The translations under genes and the position numbers were made by a program. From the NCBI RefSeq assembly GCF_002744715.1, contig NZ_KZ319370.1, positions 310,001-374,000 of the forward strand: DNA of 64,000 nt, read 5' to 3'. Shown here one piece after another: positions 1 to 8,531 of this stretch (position 1 is its first letter; every line of letters begins with the position of its first letter). Source of the stretch: Marinobacter profundi. GTDB taxonomy: Bacteria; Pseudomonadota; Gammaproteobacteria; Pseudomonadales; Oleiphilaceae. Below the pieces are notes generated by a model that saw only the letters and a list, made by a program, of their open reading frames with translations, did not search any database and had not been told where the DNA came from.

Positions 1-895
1 GCTGGTCGGCCTGCTCCCGGTCGCCGTCGCGCAGGGCCTGGGCGGCATTATCAAGAACATTGTAGAAGGTCTGCGACAGCTTCGCCGGGTGGCCGGGAAT
101 GGCCGGTATTTCCGCCAGCTGTTCCATGATCTCCAGCTGGTGGCCGTAGTTGGTCTGCAGCAGGTGGGCGGCACTGCGCAGCAGGTCGTTGACATCACAG
201 AGGGTGTAGTCGGCCTGGTCGATGCTGGAGAAGGTTTTCAGGTCGGCAACGATCCTGGCAATCCGTCGGGTGCCGTCGATCGACTCGGTGATCAGGTCGC
301 GGAAATCCGCCAGCAGCTCCCGGTTGCTTTCGGTGTCCGGCAGCAGGTCCTGCAACTCGTCGACGTAGTCGCTGGCCACGCCCAGGTTGCTGTTGATAAA
401 ACCGATGGGGTTGTTGATTTCATGGGCGACTCCGGCGGCGAGCTGGCCCACCGAACGCAGCTTCGCGCTCTCGTACAGGTCCTGCTGGACCCCCTTGATC
501 AGGGCGACCTGTTCATCGACCTTTTCCTGCAGCTGGTCAGACAATTCGCGGTAGCGGGCTTCCGACGCCCGCAGGGCCTCATTCTGCCGCTGCAGCTCGG
601 CGTAGCTGGCTTCGGTGGTGTCATGATGCAGGTTGGCGGCCAGCCGGTACTTGGCAACGAACATCATCAGAAACGACACCAGGCTGGCGGCTGCCCGGCG
701 TTCGTCGTCAGAACCGCCACCACTGAGCCAGCCCACCGTTTCCAGGTTGAACTCCACCGGCACGGCGTGGTCGCTGCGATCAGTGCCAATGCGGACCGGT
801 TCGCGGCACAGTGCGCTCAGTCCGGCAGTCAGGCGCTGGAGCTGGTCGTCGGTCAGCAGATCCTGCAGTGACGGGTCGTCTTCGAAATTACGCAT
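1..895 (-). CDS. Sensor histidine kinase, cytosolic, 3' end cut by window edge
   Basis: Reading the minus strand from the ATG at 893-895 gives an open frame to the window edge (about 298 residues). The first 85 residues are an unassigned N-terminal region without clear membrane spans. A predicted coiled coil follows (about 95-140), then a HisKA H-box, [11 protein letters not shown], with the phospho-accepting His near residue 158. The HEINNP form is typical of cytosolic kinases related to NtrB and to the companion kinase at 2098-2943. The ATPase N and G boxes lie beyond the edge. The start overlaps the end of the GTPase gene by 8 bases, so the two are probably translationally coupled. Function is inferred as a second kinase of the same signalling operon. 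Confidence 0.85.
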   Translation of the reverse strand, partial: MRNFEDDPSLQDLLTDDQLQRLTAGLSALCREPVRIGTDRSDHAVPVEFNLETVGWLSGGGSDDERRAAASLVSFLMMFVAKYRLAANLHHDTTEASYAELQRQNEALRASEARYRELSDQLQEKVDEQVALIKGVQQDLYESAKLRSVGQLAAGVAHEINNPIGFINSNLGVASDYVDELQDLLPDTESNRELLADFRDLITESIDGTRRIARIVADLKTFSSIDQADYTLCDVNDLLRSAAHLLQTNYGHQLEIMEQLAEIPAIPGHPAKLSQTFYNVLDNAAQALRDGDREQADQ

Positions 896-1556
896 GGTGC
901 AAGCCGTGGCTGGCGCTCAGCCGTTGAATGAACGTGTCCCGGTCGATGCTGTGAGTACCGGCCAGATCAAACTCCTGGTCGACGGCGGTGTACAACCGGT
1001 CCAGCAGTACCTGGAAGGTTTCGAGGACGCCCTGACCCTGCAGCGCGGAGGCCATCACCAGGGGTGCCCAGGGCGTGGCCGCCCAGCGTTTTTGCAGCAC
1101 CGGCTCCTCGACGACGCCGGGAATGTCCCGTTTGTTGAACTGCACCGCCATCGGCAGGGAGTCGATATCCAGGCCGACTTTCTCCAGGTTCTCTTCGAGA
1201 TTGCCGAAGGCATTGGCATTGTTATCCTGCTGGCTGGGCTGCGAGTCCGCCACGAACACCACGCCGTCGGCGCGGGACAGTACCGCCTTGCGGGTACTGT
1301 CGTGCTGGACCTGGCCGGGAACGGTGTAGAGTTTCAGCCGCAGGTCGAGACCGGAGCCACTGCGCAGGCCAATGGGCAGCATGTCGAAGAACAGGGTACG
1401 GTCGTCGCGGGTTTCCAGCACCATCAGCTCGCCCTTGCGCTCCGGGTTCAGCAGCGTGTGCAACTGCATCAGGTTGGTGGTCTTGCCGCTCAGTGCCGGG
1501 CCGTAGAACACCACCTTGAGGGTCAGCTTGTTGTCTTCGGCGATATAGTCAGCCAT
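888..1556 (-). CDS. MglA-type small Ras-like GTPase
   Basis: 222 residues. The P-loop GPALSGKTT (about residues 19-27), a switch II region with PGQ instead of the usual DxxG, and the guanine-specificity motif NKRD are all present, which is the pattern of the bacterial MglA family. MglA proteins are nucleotide-switched regulators of polarity and motility in Myxococcus, and homologues often sit in two-component operons. Here it lies 11 bases after the response regulator and overlaps the downstream kinase by 8 bases. No MglB/roadblock partner is visible in the window; it may lie beyond the left edge. The cellular output (motility, polarity or surface sensing) cannot be read from sequence alone. 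Confidence 0.85.
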   Translation of the reverse strand: MADYIAEDNKLTLKVVFYGPALSGKTTNLMQLHTLLNPERKGELMVLETRDDRTLFFDMLPIGLRSGSGLDLRLKLYTVPGQVQHDSTRKAVLSRADGVVFVADSQPSQQDNNANAFGNLEENLEKVGLDIDSLPMAVQFNKRDIPGVVEEPVLQKRWAATPWAPLVMASALQGQGVLETFQVLLDRLYTAVDQEFDLAGTHSIDRDTFIQRLSASHGLHHA

Positions 1557-1567
1557 CAGTGCCTTCT

Positions 1568-2101
1568 TTACCGGGGTTCGTCGTCGTCGAGCAGAACCGA
1601 GCCATCGTCGTCCCGCATCACCCGGGTAATACCCGGATTTTCCTGTTCCAGGCGCAGCAGTTCCTGCTCGCGGGCACGGATCAGCGTTTGCTGGTGCTGC
1701 ACCTGCTTCAGCAGATGGCGGTTCTCCGCCCGCAGCAGGTGCAGGTCGATGGCCGATTTGATCGCCGCCACAATCTCGTGCTCGTCCCAGGGCTTGGACA
1801 GGAAACGGTAGACTTCAGCCTGGTTGATTGCCTTGATCATGGAATTGCGGTCACCGTGGGCGCTGAGTACCAGGCGAACGGCGTCCGGCTGGCGTTGCTT
1901 GGCGAACTGCAGGTAGGTCACGCCGTCTGCGGTCGGCATCTGGTAATCGGAGATGATGACGGCGTAGTTGTGTTCACGCAGGCTGCCGAGTGCTTCCTCG
2001 ACATCGGTGAAGCCGTGGATCTCCCAGCCTTGCGGGCGCAGCAGTCGTTTCAGGGCGCTGAGAATGTTGGCTTCATCGTCCACCAGCTGGATCTTGATCA
2101 T
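1568..2101 (-). CDS. Response regulator with receiver domain and C-terminal coiled coil
   Basis: 177 residues. The receiver domain fills residues 1-120, with the acidic pair DDE at 8-10, the phospho-acceptor Asp52 (ISDYQMP) and the conserved Lys in SKPWD. The receiver resembles that of RpfG-type regulators, but no HD-GYP or DNA-binding domain follows. Instead there is a Gln/Glu-rich predicted coiled coil (about 125-160) and an acidic tail. The start overlaps the upstream kinase stop (ATGA, 2098-2101), so it is almost certainly the partner of that kinase. With no output domain it may act by binding a partner such as the GTPase encoded next. Confidence 0.88.
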   Translation of the reverse strand: MIKIQLVDDEANILSALKRLLRPQGWEIHGFTDVEEALGSLREHNYAVIISDYQMPTADGVTYLQFAKQRQPDAVRLVLSAHGDRNSMIKAINQAEVYRFLSKPWDEHEIVAAIKSAIDLHLLRAENRHLLKQVQHQQTLIRAREQELLRLEQENPGITRVMRDDDGSVLLDDDEPR

Positions 2102-2943
2102 GGTTTGTCCTCCGTGGCCGGCTGGCGCACCGGCAAGGAAATGCGGAAGCAGGTGCCCTGGCCCGGCGTGCTGTGAACGTCCATCCGGCCGTTGTGTTTC
2201 TCGATGATGTTGAATGACAGTGACAGCCCCAGCCCGGTGCCTTTGCCCACCGGCTTGGTAGTGAAGAACGGCTCGAAGATACGAGTCAGGTGCTCCTCGG
2301 CAATGCCCTTGCCGTTGTCCTCCACCTCCAGGATGACCTGGTCGTTGTCCTGGCGGGTACGGATGGTGATCCGGCCGAAGCCCTCAATGGCGTGGGCTGC
2401 GTTCACCAGCAGGTTCATCACCACCTGGTTGAGCTGGGACAGGATGCACTCGATATCCGGCAGGTCGCCGAAGTCGCGAACCACCTCGGCCTTGTACTTG
2501 AGTTCGTTATTGACCACGTTGAGGGTGGTTTCGATGCCCTGGTGGAGGTTGGCCAGCTTGAAGGCCTCGTCCTCGACGTAGGAAAAGTCCTTCATGGCGG
2601 CAATGATCTTCCGTACCCGCTCGATACCTTCCCGGGATTCGGCCAGCAGGTCGCCGAGGTCGGTACGGATAAAGTCGTAGTCAATGTTGCGCTTGATGGA
2701 CTGGAGGTCGGCCACCGAGTCAGCACTGTCTATGGCATCGGTGAGCCGGAACAGGTCACCGAGGTAGGTTTCCAGGCTCTGCAGGTTGGAATAGACATAG
2801 CCTACCGGGTTGTTGATCTCGTGAGCGACGCCGGCGGCCAGCTGACCGATGGCAGCCATCTTCTCCGACTGCAGCAGCTGGCGGTTGGCCTGCTCGAGGC
2901 GGGCACTGAGTTGCTCACGCTCGGACATGTCGGTGTGGGGCAT
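2098..2943 (-). CDS. Cytosolic sensor histidine kinase
   Basis: 281 residues from the ATG at 2941-2943, which has AGG about 8 bases upstream; a TTG two codons earlier is possible. A short coiled coil (1-25) leads into HisKA with His41 in GVAHEINNP, then a complete HATPase domain: N-box [11 protein letters not shown]1 [10 protein letters not shown]-box FEPFFTTKP and G2 GTGLGLSLS. There is no membrane span or sensor domain, so the input must come from a separate protein or through the N-terminal helix. It is the first gene of the operon with the response regulator, GTPase and second kinase. The MATE exporter upstream is on the same strand, 148 bases away, so a separate promoter is possible. Confidence 0.88.
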   Translation of the reverse strand: MPHTDMSEREQLSARLEQANRQLLQSEKMAAIGQLAAGVAHEINNPVGYVYSNLQSLETYLGDLFRLTDAIDSADSVADLQSIKRNIDYDFIRTDLGDLLAESREGIERVRKIIAAMKDFSYVEDEAFKLANLHQGIETTLNVVNNELKYKAEVVRDFGDLPDIECILSQLNQVVMNLLVNAAHAIEGFGRITIRTRQDNDQVILEVEDNGKGIAEEHLTRIFEPFFTTKPVGKGTGLGLSLSFNIIEKHNGRMDVHSTPGQGTCFRISLPVRQPATEDKP

Positions 2944-3091
2944 AAACAAACCTGCGCAATAATCCGTGTCGTTGGATCCGGGTTACCGGGCGCGGGCGCA
3001 AAAGCCCGGGCTGCCGCCATGATCCGTGTCATTTCAGCTCACAAAATTTGTGACCGGGTTCAAGTATAGAAGCTTTGAAAAGGGCCGGCCG

Positions 3092-4489
3092 TTATTTTTG
3101 GTATCTGGAATAATGAGTTAAGTAAAATAATCTTGCCCCCAGCAGCAGGCTGGCGGAAATCAGCCCGGCGGTGAGTCCCACCCAGAATCCGGCCGCCCCC
3201 ATGGCGGGTACCAGTCCATCGGTGAAGGTCAGCAGATAACCCAGCGGCAGTCCCACCACCCAGAACGAAAACAGCATGATCAACATGGGGATGCGGGTGT
3301 CCTTGTAGCCCCGCAGGGCACTGATACAGGTCACCTGGATGACGTCGGCAATCTGGAAAATGGCGGCAAACAGCAGCAGGTTGGTGGTGACAATCCGCAC
3401 CGCGCTGTCGCTGCTGTAGAGCCCGGCAATGGCATCGCGGAACAGAAACAGCAGGCTGGCGAACACCAGGGCTACTGCAGCGGACAGGATCAGTGAACTG
3501 CGGGACAACAGCCGGGCGGTGCCCGGTGCGCCGGCACCGATCAGGAAGCTCACCCGCAGGGTCAGTGCCATGCCAATGCTCAGCGGCAGCATGAATAGCA
3601 GGGAAATAACGTTGAGGGCAATCTGGTGGCCGGCAACCACCACCGGACCCAGGGGGGCCAGGAACAGCGCAATCACCGAGAACATGCTGGCCTCCACGAA
3701 AATGGTAAAGCCGATGGGTACGCCGATACGCAGGATATAGCCAATGCCGGCGGGGTCGGGCCGGGCCCGTTCGGCAAGCAGGTGAAAGCGGCGGAACAGC
3801 GCGGAACGGTTGAGGTAGACCAGCAGCGCGAGGGCCGCGACGCCATTGGACAGTGAGGTCGCCCAGCCACACCCGATGCCGCCCATGGCGGGCAAGCCGA
3901 GTTTGCCGTAGATGAAGATGTAGTTCAGCGGGAGGTTGATCAGGGTGCTGAGCAGCGAGAACACCATGATCACCCGGGTGTGGCCGAGACCGTCCGTCAG
4001 CCCGCGCAGGGCGGTCATCAGCAACAGTGCCGGGATGCCCCAGGCAAAGGCGTCCAGGTAGCCCTGGGTAATCCGCGCGGTGTTGGCTTCCAGGTTGAGC
4101 AGGTTGAGCACCGGGTGGACGTTGGTCAGCAGCAGCACCATGATCACGGTGGCGCCGGCGGCAATATACAGGCCCTGCCAGGTTGCCGGCATGATCCGTT
4201 CCACGGCGCCGGCACCGCGATACCCGGAGATGATGGGCTGCAAGGCGCCGAGCATGCCCATAAACAGCAGGAACAGGGGCATCCACAGGCTGCTGCCGAT
4301 GCCGACCGCAGCCAGGTCTTCGGCACTGGCATGCCCCGCCATCACGGTATCGATCACCCCGTTGGCCATTTGCGCCAGCTGGGCAATGAGAATGGGGCCA
4401 CCGAGGATTGCCAGGGTACGCCACTCCAGGAGGGTGCGGGCAATCAGGGGTTGGCGGGTTTCGGGCAAGGGCTGATGGTTTTCGTCCAT
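3092..4489 (-). CDS. MATE family efflux transporter (NorM-like)
   Basis: 465 residues with about 12 hydrophobic helices in two MatE repeats (roughly 20-180 and 245-405), matching the usual length of NorM-type proteins. The N-terminal segment GGPILIAQLAQMANGVIDT and the repeated central Pro-rich helices fit the family. These are Na+- or H+-driven exporters of cationic drugs and dyes in the inner membrane; the substrate here cannot be told. It is transcribed away from folE across a 202-base divergent spacer. It carries no sign of transfer and is a stand-alone gene. CAGGCG precedes the ATG. Confidence 0.9.
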   Translation of the reverse strand: MDENHQPLPETRQPLIARTLLEWRTLAILGGPILIAQLAQMANGVIDTVMAGHASAEDLAAVGIGSSLWMPLFLLFMGMLGALQPIISGYRGAGAVERIMPATWQGLYIAAGATVIMVLLLTNVHPVLNLLNLEANTARITQGYLDAFAWGIPALLLMTALRGLTDGLGHTRVIMVFSLLSTLINLPLNYIFIYGKLGLPAMGGIGCGWATSLSNGVAALALLVYLNRSALFRRFHLLAERARPDPAGIGYILRIGVPIGFTIFVEASMFSVIALFLAPLGPVVVAGHQIALNVISLLFMLPLSIGMALTLRVSFLIGAGAPGTARLLSRSSLILSAAVALVFASLLFLFRDAIAGLYSSDSAVRIVTTNLLLFAAIFQIADVIQVTCISALRGYKDTRIPMLIMLFSFWVVGLPLGYLLTFTDGLVPAMGAAGFWVGLTAGLISASLLLGARLFYLTHYSRYQK

Positions 4490-4691
4490 GAACGCCTGTG
4501 TTGTCGGTGTGGAACGGGGGAATTATGAAGGCGGATGTTACCGCGAAAGCGCCACGGGGTGCATAAGGGAAGTCGCTTGTGGATAATAGCCGGCTTGTCT
4601 TGCCGCCGGCATCGGCTGTTGTGGTCCGGTGATCCGGTATTTTGCCCTGGCTCGTATCTCTAGCGACGTTACCCGATAAGCGGAAATCATC

Positions 4692-5330
4692 ATGCTCAGC
4701 CCTGAAGCTCTTGCCGTCCGGTCTGCCCTGGTTGACCGGGGCCTGGAAACCCCCGTCAAAGAGAATGTCCTGACCCGCGATGAGAAAGTGGAACGCATCA
4801 CCGGCCTGATGGCTGAGGTCACCGCCACCCTCGGGCTCGATCTGAATGACGACAGCTTGCAGGATACTCCGGCGCGGATCGCCCGGATGTATGTGGACGA
4901 ACTGTTCTCCGGTCTCGATTACCACCAGTTTCCCCGGATCTCGCTGATCGAGAACAAGATGGGGGTGGACGAGATGGTGAGGATTCGGGACATCGCGGTG
5001 CTGAGTACCTGCGAACACCACTTTATCACCATCGACGGCCATGCCCGAGTTGCCTATATTCCCGGTGACCGGGTGATCGGCCTGTCCAAGATCAACCGGG
5101 TGGTTGGCTTCTTTGCCCGCCGGCCCCAGGTGCAGGAGCGGCTCACCCAGCAGATCCTGGTGGCCTTGCAGACCCTGCTGGGGGTTGAGGATGTTGCGGT
5201 GCGCATTGAAGCCACCCACTACTGCGTCAAGGCCCGAGGTATCCGTGATGCCGGTTCGGCCACCGAAACCACCGCCCTGGGGGGCGTGTTCCGCAGCGAT
5301 CGTGAGCGGCGGCGGGAGTTTCTGGCCTGA
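4692..5330 (+). CDS. folE: GTP cyclohydrolase I
   Basis: 212 residues. It converts GTP to 7,8-dihydroneopterin triphosphate, the first step of tetrahydrofolate synthesis. The zinc ligands are visible as Cys107 and His110 in STCEHHF and Cys178 in HYCVKARG, so this is the zinc-dependent FolE1 type. The C-terminal ALGGVFRSD segment is also conserved. It stands alone, divergent from the MATE gene; the DMT permease follows after 102 bases. No folate neighbours are present. Confidence 0.96.
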   Translation: MLSPEALAVRSALVDRGLETPVKENVLTRDEKVERITGLMAEVTATLGLDLNDDSLQDTPARIARMYVDELFSGLDYHQFPRISLIENKMGVDEMVRIRDIAVLSTCEHHFITIDGHARVAYIPGDRVIGLSKINRVVGFFARRPQVQERLTQQILVALQTLLGVEDVAVRIEATHYCVKARGIRDAGSATETTALGGVFRSDRERRREFLA

Positions 5331-5432
5331 GCCGGCACTGGCTGGCAGCCCTGCCCGCCCCGCGTTCGCCAGCGGCGCAGCCGGGCAATCTGTGCTAGAG
5401 TCCCGCGCCTGAACAACCGGGGGAGTTGAGTT

Positions 5433-6305
5433 ATGGGGCTGCTGGTCTTTGTTACTGTATTGTGGGCATTCTCGTTCAGCCTGATCGGCGAGTTTCTGGC
5501 CGGACGGGTCGACAGTGATTTCGCGGTATTGAGCCGGGTATTACTGGCGGCGATGCTGTTCCTGCCATTCACCCGCTGGCGCGGTGTGCCGGGAGGCCTC
5601 CGGCTGGGAATCCTGGTCACCGGGGCATTGCAGTTCGGCATCACCTATCTGTGCCTGTATCGCTCGTTCAGTTACCTCACGGTGCCCGAGGTGCTGCTGT
5701 TCACCATCTTTACCCCGCTCTATGTCACCCTGATTGACGACGCCCTCAACCGCCGGTTCTCGCCCGTGGCCCTGGTGGCGGCTGCGGTTGCCACCCTGGG
5801 GGCCGGTATCATCCGTTACGATGGTCTGAGCCAGGATTTCATCACCGGGTTTGTCCTGTTGCAGGTGGCCAACGTCACCTTCGCTGCCGGCCAGGTTGGC
5901 TACAAACACCTGATGGCCAGGTACCAGACCGGTATCCCGGCCTTCCGTACCTTCGGCTACTTTTTCTTCGGTGCCCTGGTGATTGCCCTGCCGTCGTTCC
6001 TGATCTTTGGTGACGCCAGCCGGCTGCCCCAGACCGGCCTGCAGTGGGGCATCCTGGTGTGGCTCGGCCTGGCGGCTTCGGGTCTTGGCCTGTTTCTGTG
6101 GAACCGGGGCGCCTGCTATGTGGATGCCGGCACCCTCGCGGTCATGAACAACGCGCTGGTGCCCGCGGGCCTGCTGGTTAACCTGTTGATCTGGAACCGC
6201 GATGCCGATCTGCTGCGGCTGGCGGTGGGCGGCAGCGTGATCGCTGTTTCCCTGTGGTTCAATGCCCGCTTTCACCCCCGGGCCCGGCTGACGGCCGCGG
6301 CCTGA
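5433..6305 (+). CDS. DMT superfamily (EamA) permease
   Basis: 290 residues, about ten hydrophobic helices arranged as two EamA repeats (1-135 and 145-285). The DMT family exports or imports amino acids, amines and other small metabolites across the inner membrane; the substrate is unknown. The repeat signature FTPLYVTLIDDAL ending the first half and VMNNALVPAGLLVN in the second half fit the fold. A strong GGGGGAG ribosome site lies 8 bases before the ATG. It follows folE on the same strand but shows no functional link. Confidence 0.85.
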   Translation: MGLLVFVTVLWAFSFSLIGEFLAGRVDSDFAVLSRVLLAAMLFLPFTRWRGVPGGLRLGILVTGALQFGITYLCLYRSFSYLTVPEVLLFTIFTPLYVTLIDDALNRRFSPVALVAAAVATLGAGIIRYDGLSQDFITGFVLLQVANVTFAAGQVGYKHLMARYQTGIPAFRTFGYFFFGALVIALPSFLIFGDASRLPQTGLQWGILVWLGLAASGLGLFLWNRGACYVDAGTLAVMNNALVPAGLLVNLLIWNRDADLLRLAVGGSVIAVSLWFNARFHPRARLTAAA

Positions 6306-6368
6306 GCCGTCGCGCAGCGGATGCCGACTGGCATCCTGGCGCTGCTGCTGGCAGAATCTCGCCCCAAT

Positions 6369-6388
6369 TGCCGGGATCCGTCCCGGCA
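6369..6388 (+). other. Stem-loop in the leader of the sodium symporter gene
   Basis: TGCCGGGA (6369-6376), a 4-base loop and TCCCGGCA (6381-6388) form a perfect 8-bp hairpin 44 bases before the symporter ATG. A second 7-bp hairpin (GGATGCC...GGCATCC) lies at 6319-6336, just after the DMT permease stop. Neither has a T-run. They could end the upstream transcript or shape the leader; the role is not known. Confidence 0.35.
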
Positions 6389-6432
6389 GAGCGAACAGTC
6401 TGCGATCTATCAGCAACGAACAGGATCAAGTC

Positions 6433-7824
6433 ATGTCTGAGTCTAACCTGGCGTCCGCAAGCGCCCAGGCCCCCCGCGGGCTCTGGTCGTCACGGCTCGC
6501 CTTTATCCTGGCCGCAACCGGTTCTGCCGTCGGCCTGGGTAATATCTGGAAGTTTCCCTACATCACCGGCGAGAATGGTGGTGGTGCCTTTGTCATCGTG
6601 TACCTCGCCTGCATTGCGGTGATCGGTATTCCCATCATGATGGCCGAGGTGTTTATTGGCCGTAATGGCCGCCATAACCCGATTACCAGCCTGCGCACCG
6701 TCGCCGAGCGTAACCTGAGCTCGCCGTTGTGGCGGGTGTCGGCAATCATCGGCATGCTGGCGGCGTTTGTCATCCTGTCATTCTATTCGGTGATTGGTGG
6801 CTGGGCCGCGGCCTACGTTGGCCATTCGGCGATGGGTGACTTTAGCGGGCAGGATGCCGAGGTTGTCGGCGGTATCTTTGGCAGCCTGCTGGCCAGTCCG
6901 GGTACCCTGCTGTTCTGGCACAGTGTGTTTATGGCCCTGGTGATTGTGGTGGTTGCCCGCGGCCTGAAGTCCGGCCTTGAGCGTGCGGTGAACATCCTGA
7001 TGCCGGCGCTGTTTGTGTTGTTGCTGGTTGCCGTGGGCTATGCCACCACCACCGGACACTTCGGCGAGGCCGTCAAATTCCTGTTCCGTCCGGATTTTGC
7101 TGCCCTTTCGATGAACGGTGTGCTGATTGCCCTGGGGCATGCCTTCTTCACCCTCAGCCTCGGCATGGCCATCATGATGGCCTACGGTTCCTATCTTGGC
7201 CGGGATGTGTCGATCGGCCGCACCGCCATTACCGTCGGCTTTCTCGATACCGCGGTGGCCCTGCTCGCCGGCCTGGCGATTTTTCCGGTGGTGTTTGCCA
7301 ACGGCCTCGAGGCCGGTGCCGGCCCGGGCCTGATTTTCCAGACCCTGCCACTGGCGTTCGGCCAGATGCCCCTCGGCAGTCTGTTCGGTACCCTGTTCTT
7401 CATCCTGCTGGTGTTCGCCGCCTGGACGTCGGGCATCTCCCTGCTGGAGCCGGTGACCGAGTGGTTTGAGGAAAAGTTCAGCACCAGCCGGGTCGCCAGC
7501 GCGATCGTGGTGGGCGTTGCCTGCTGGGCGCTCGGTATCGCCTCCATCCTGTCACTCAATGAGTGGTCGGGCTTTGCGCCGCTGGGCATGTTCGACAAGT
7601 TCGCCGGCAAGACCATCTTCGACCTGCTCGACTTCTTTACGGCCAACATCATGCTGCCGCTTTCCGGTCTGCTGACCGCGCTGTTCGTGGGCTGGTGTGT
7701 GGCTCGCGAAACCCTGCAGCGGGATGTGGTGACCGGTACCGGCTTTACCCTGTGGTACAGCCTGCTGCGGTTTGTCACCCCGGTGGCCGTGGTGATTGTG
7801 TTTGTCTACAACCTGATGGCCTGA
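6433..7824 (+). CDS. Sodium-dependent transporter, NSS/SNF family
   Basis: 463 residues with about 11-12 membrane helices. The N-terminal family signature GSAVGLGNIWKFPY (about 31-44) is the unwound TM1 region that binds Na+ and substrate in LeuT, and NGGGAF follows. Prokaryotic members take up amino acids with sodium, in keeping with a marine lifestyle. The exact substrate is not predictable. AGGA lies about 9 bases before the ATG. It is monocistronic and meets the convergent secreted-protein gene across a 47-base spacer holding a hairpin. Confidence 0.93.
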   Translation: MSESNLASASAQAPRGLWSSRLAFILAATGSAVGLGNIWKFPYITGENGGGAFVIVYLACIAVIGIPIMMAEVFIGRNGRHNPITSLRTVAERNLSSPLWRVSAIIGMLAAFVILSFYSVIGGWAAAYVGHSAMGDFSGQDAEVVGGIFGSLLASPGTLLFWHSVFMALVIVVVARGLKSGLERAVNILMPALFVLLLVAVGYATTTGHFGEAVKFLFRPDFAALSMNGVLIALGHAFFTLSLGMAIMMAYGSYLGRDVSIGRTAITVGFLDTAVALLAGLAIFPVVFANGLEAGAGPGLIFQTLPLAFGQMPLGSLFGTLFFILLVFAAWTSGISLLEPVTEWFEEKFSTSRVASAIVVGVACWALGIASILSLNEWSGFAPLGMFDKFAGKTIFDLLDFFTANIMLPLSGLLTALFVGWCVARETLQRDVVTGTGFTLWYSLLRFVTPVAVVIVFVYNLMA

Positions 7825-7833
7825 CCCTGCCAG

Positions 7834-7857
7834 GGCCACCGGCGCGTGCCGGTGGCC
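7834..7857. terminator. Hairpin between convergent genes
   Basis: GGCCACCGGC (7834-7843), loop GCGT, GCCGGTGGCC (7848-7857): a perfect 10-bp GC-rich stem between two convergent genes, 10 bases after the symporter stop. It lacks a T-run, so it is a probable but imperfect bidirectional terminator. Confidence 0.55.
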
Positions 7858-7871
7858 GCCTGTCGCATCCG

Positions 7872-8441
7872 CTAATCGGCTTCGGTAATTGCCCGTAACT
7901 CGGCGGCGTGGGGACGAACGGCGCGGATGTCTTCCTCCGGTGCCTGACCGATCTGTTCCATGGCCACCACCGCACCTCCCATCATTGCCCGCATCTGTTC
8001 CTTCTGGGCCGCCGTCAGGTTGGGGTTATTGTCGATCTCGGCCAGTGCCTGCGCCATTTCCTGCTGAATACCGGGCCGCTGGCCCTGCATCTGGATGGCC
8101 ATCCAGGCCAAGAAGACACGATCGCCGGTGGCGCCCCAGTCCTCGGGCGAGTCAAAGCCATGCCGCGATACCACCTCGTCCAGGCGGTCGTAGGCCGGAT
8201 GGTCGCGGAACTGGCGTACCGAATCCGACATGATGCTCGACAGGTCCGGCATGCCGGCATTGCCTGCCTCTTCCCCGAGGTCGTCCGTCAGGTCGGCAAA
8301 TTCCTCTTCCATGGTCTGCAGTTCGGCAAGGCTGCTGATGAACCCGCGTACTTTGGGCTCCGTGAGGGCTTCTGCCGAGGCGGTGGAGGTGAGCAGTAAC
8401 AGGGACAGCAGTGCGGTCCGCAAAAAGGAATGGATAGGCAT
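7872..8441 (-). CDS. Secreted hypothetical protein
   Basis: 189 residues. A signal peptide is clear: FLRTALLSLLLLTSTASA, with cleavage expected after ASA near residue 23. The mature part is acidic and mostly helical, with no Cys and no recognisable catalytic motif. Recurrent EEEFADL, MSDSVRQF and QEMAQALAE segments suggest a helical bundle. I do not recognise the family. It is probably periplasmic. A ribosome site GGGAGA lies 7 bases before the ATG. It follows the TRAP operon on the same strand but is separated from it by a strong hairpin, so it is probably a separate unit. Confidence 0.75.
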   Translation of the reverse strand: MPIHSFLRTALLSLLLLTSTASAEALTEPKVRGFISSLAELQTMEEEFADLTDDLGEEAGNAGMPDLSSIMSDSVRQFRDHPAYDRLDEVVSRHGFDSPEDWGATGDRVFLAWMAIQMQGQRPGIQQEMAQALAEIDNNPNLTAAQKEQMRAMMGGAVVAMEQIGQAPEEDIRAVRPHAAELRAITEAD

Positions 8442-8467
8442 GGGGTTGTCTCCCTGACAAGTTTCCC

Positions 8468-8499
8468 TGAGTGACCGGAGCCTGGGCTCCGGTCACTCA
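8468..8499 (-). terminator. Strong hairpin after the TRAP operon
   Basis: TGAGTGACCGGAGCC (8468-8482) and GGCTCCGGTCACTCA (8485-8499) are perfect 15-base inverted arms separated by two bases. It lies 33 bases beyond the dctM stop in the direction of transcription. There is no clear T-run, but position and strength make it the likely end of the TRAP transcript. Confidence 0.6.
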
Positions 8500-8531
8500 A
8501 AGATAGGGCCTTCCCTGGCCCCGGGCAAGTC

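Noticed and set aside
89..3069. Long plus-strand frames opposite the signalling operon
   Set aside because: They are antisense to the kinase, GTPase and regulator genes, show no domain and have no ribosome sites.
3060..5219. 719-codon open frame on the minus strand
   Set aside because: It runs through the MATE gene in another frame and antisense to folE, both of which have clear family motifs. It is Pro/Arg/Gly-rich shadow coding caused by high GC.
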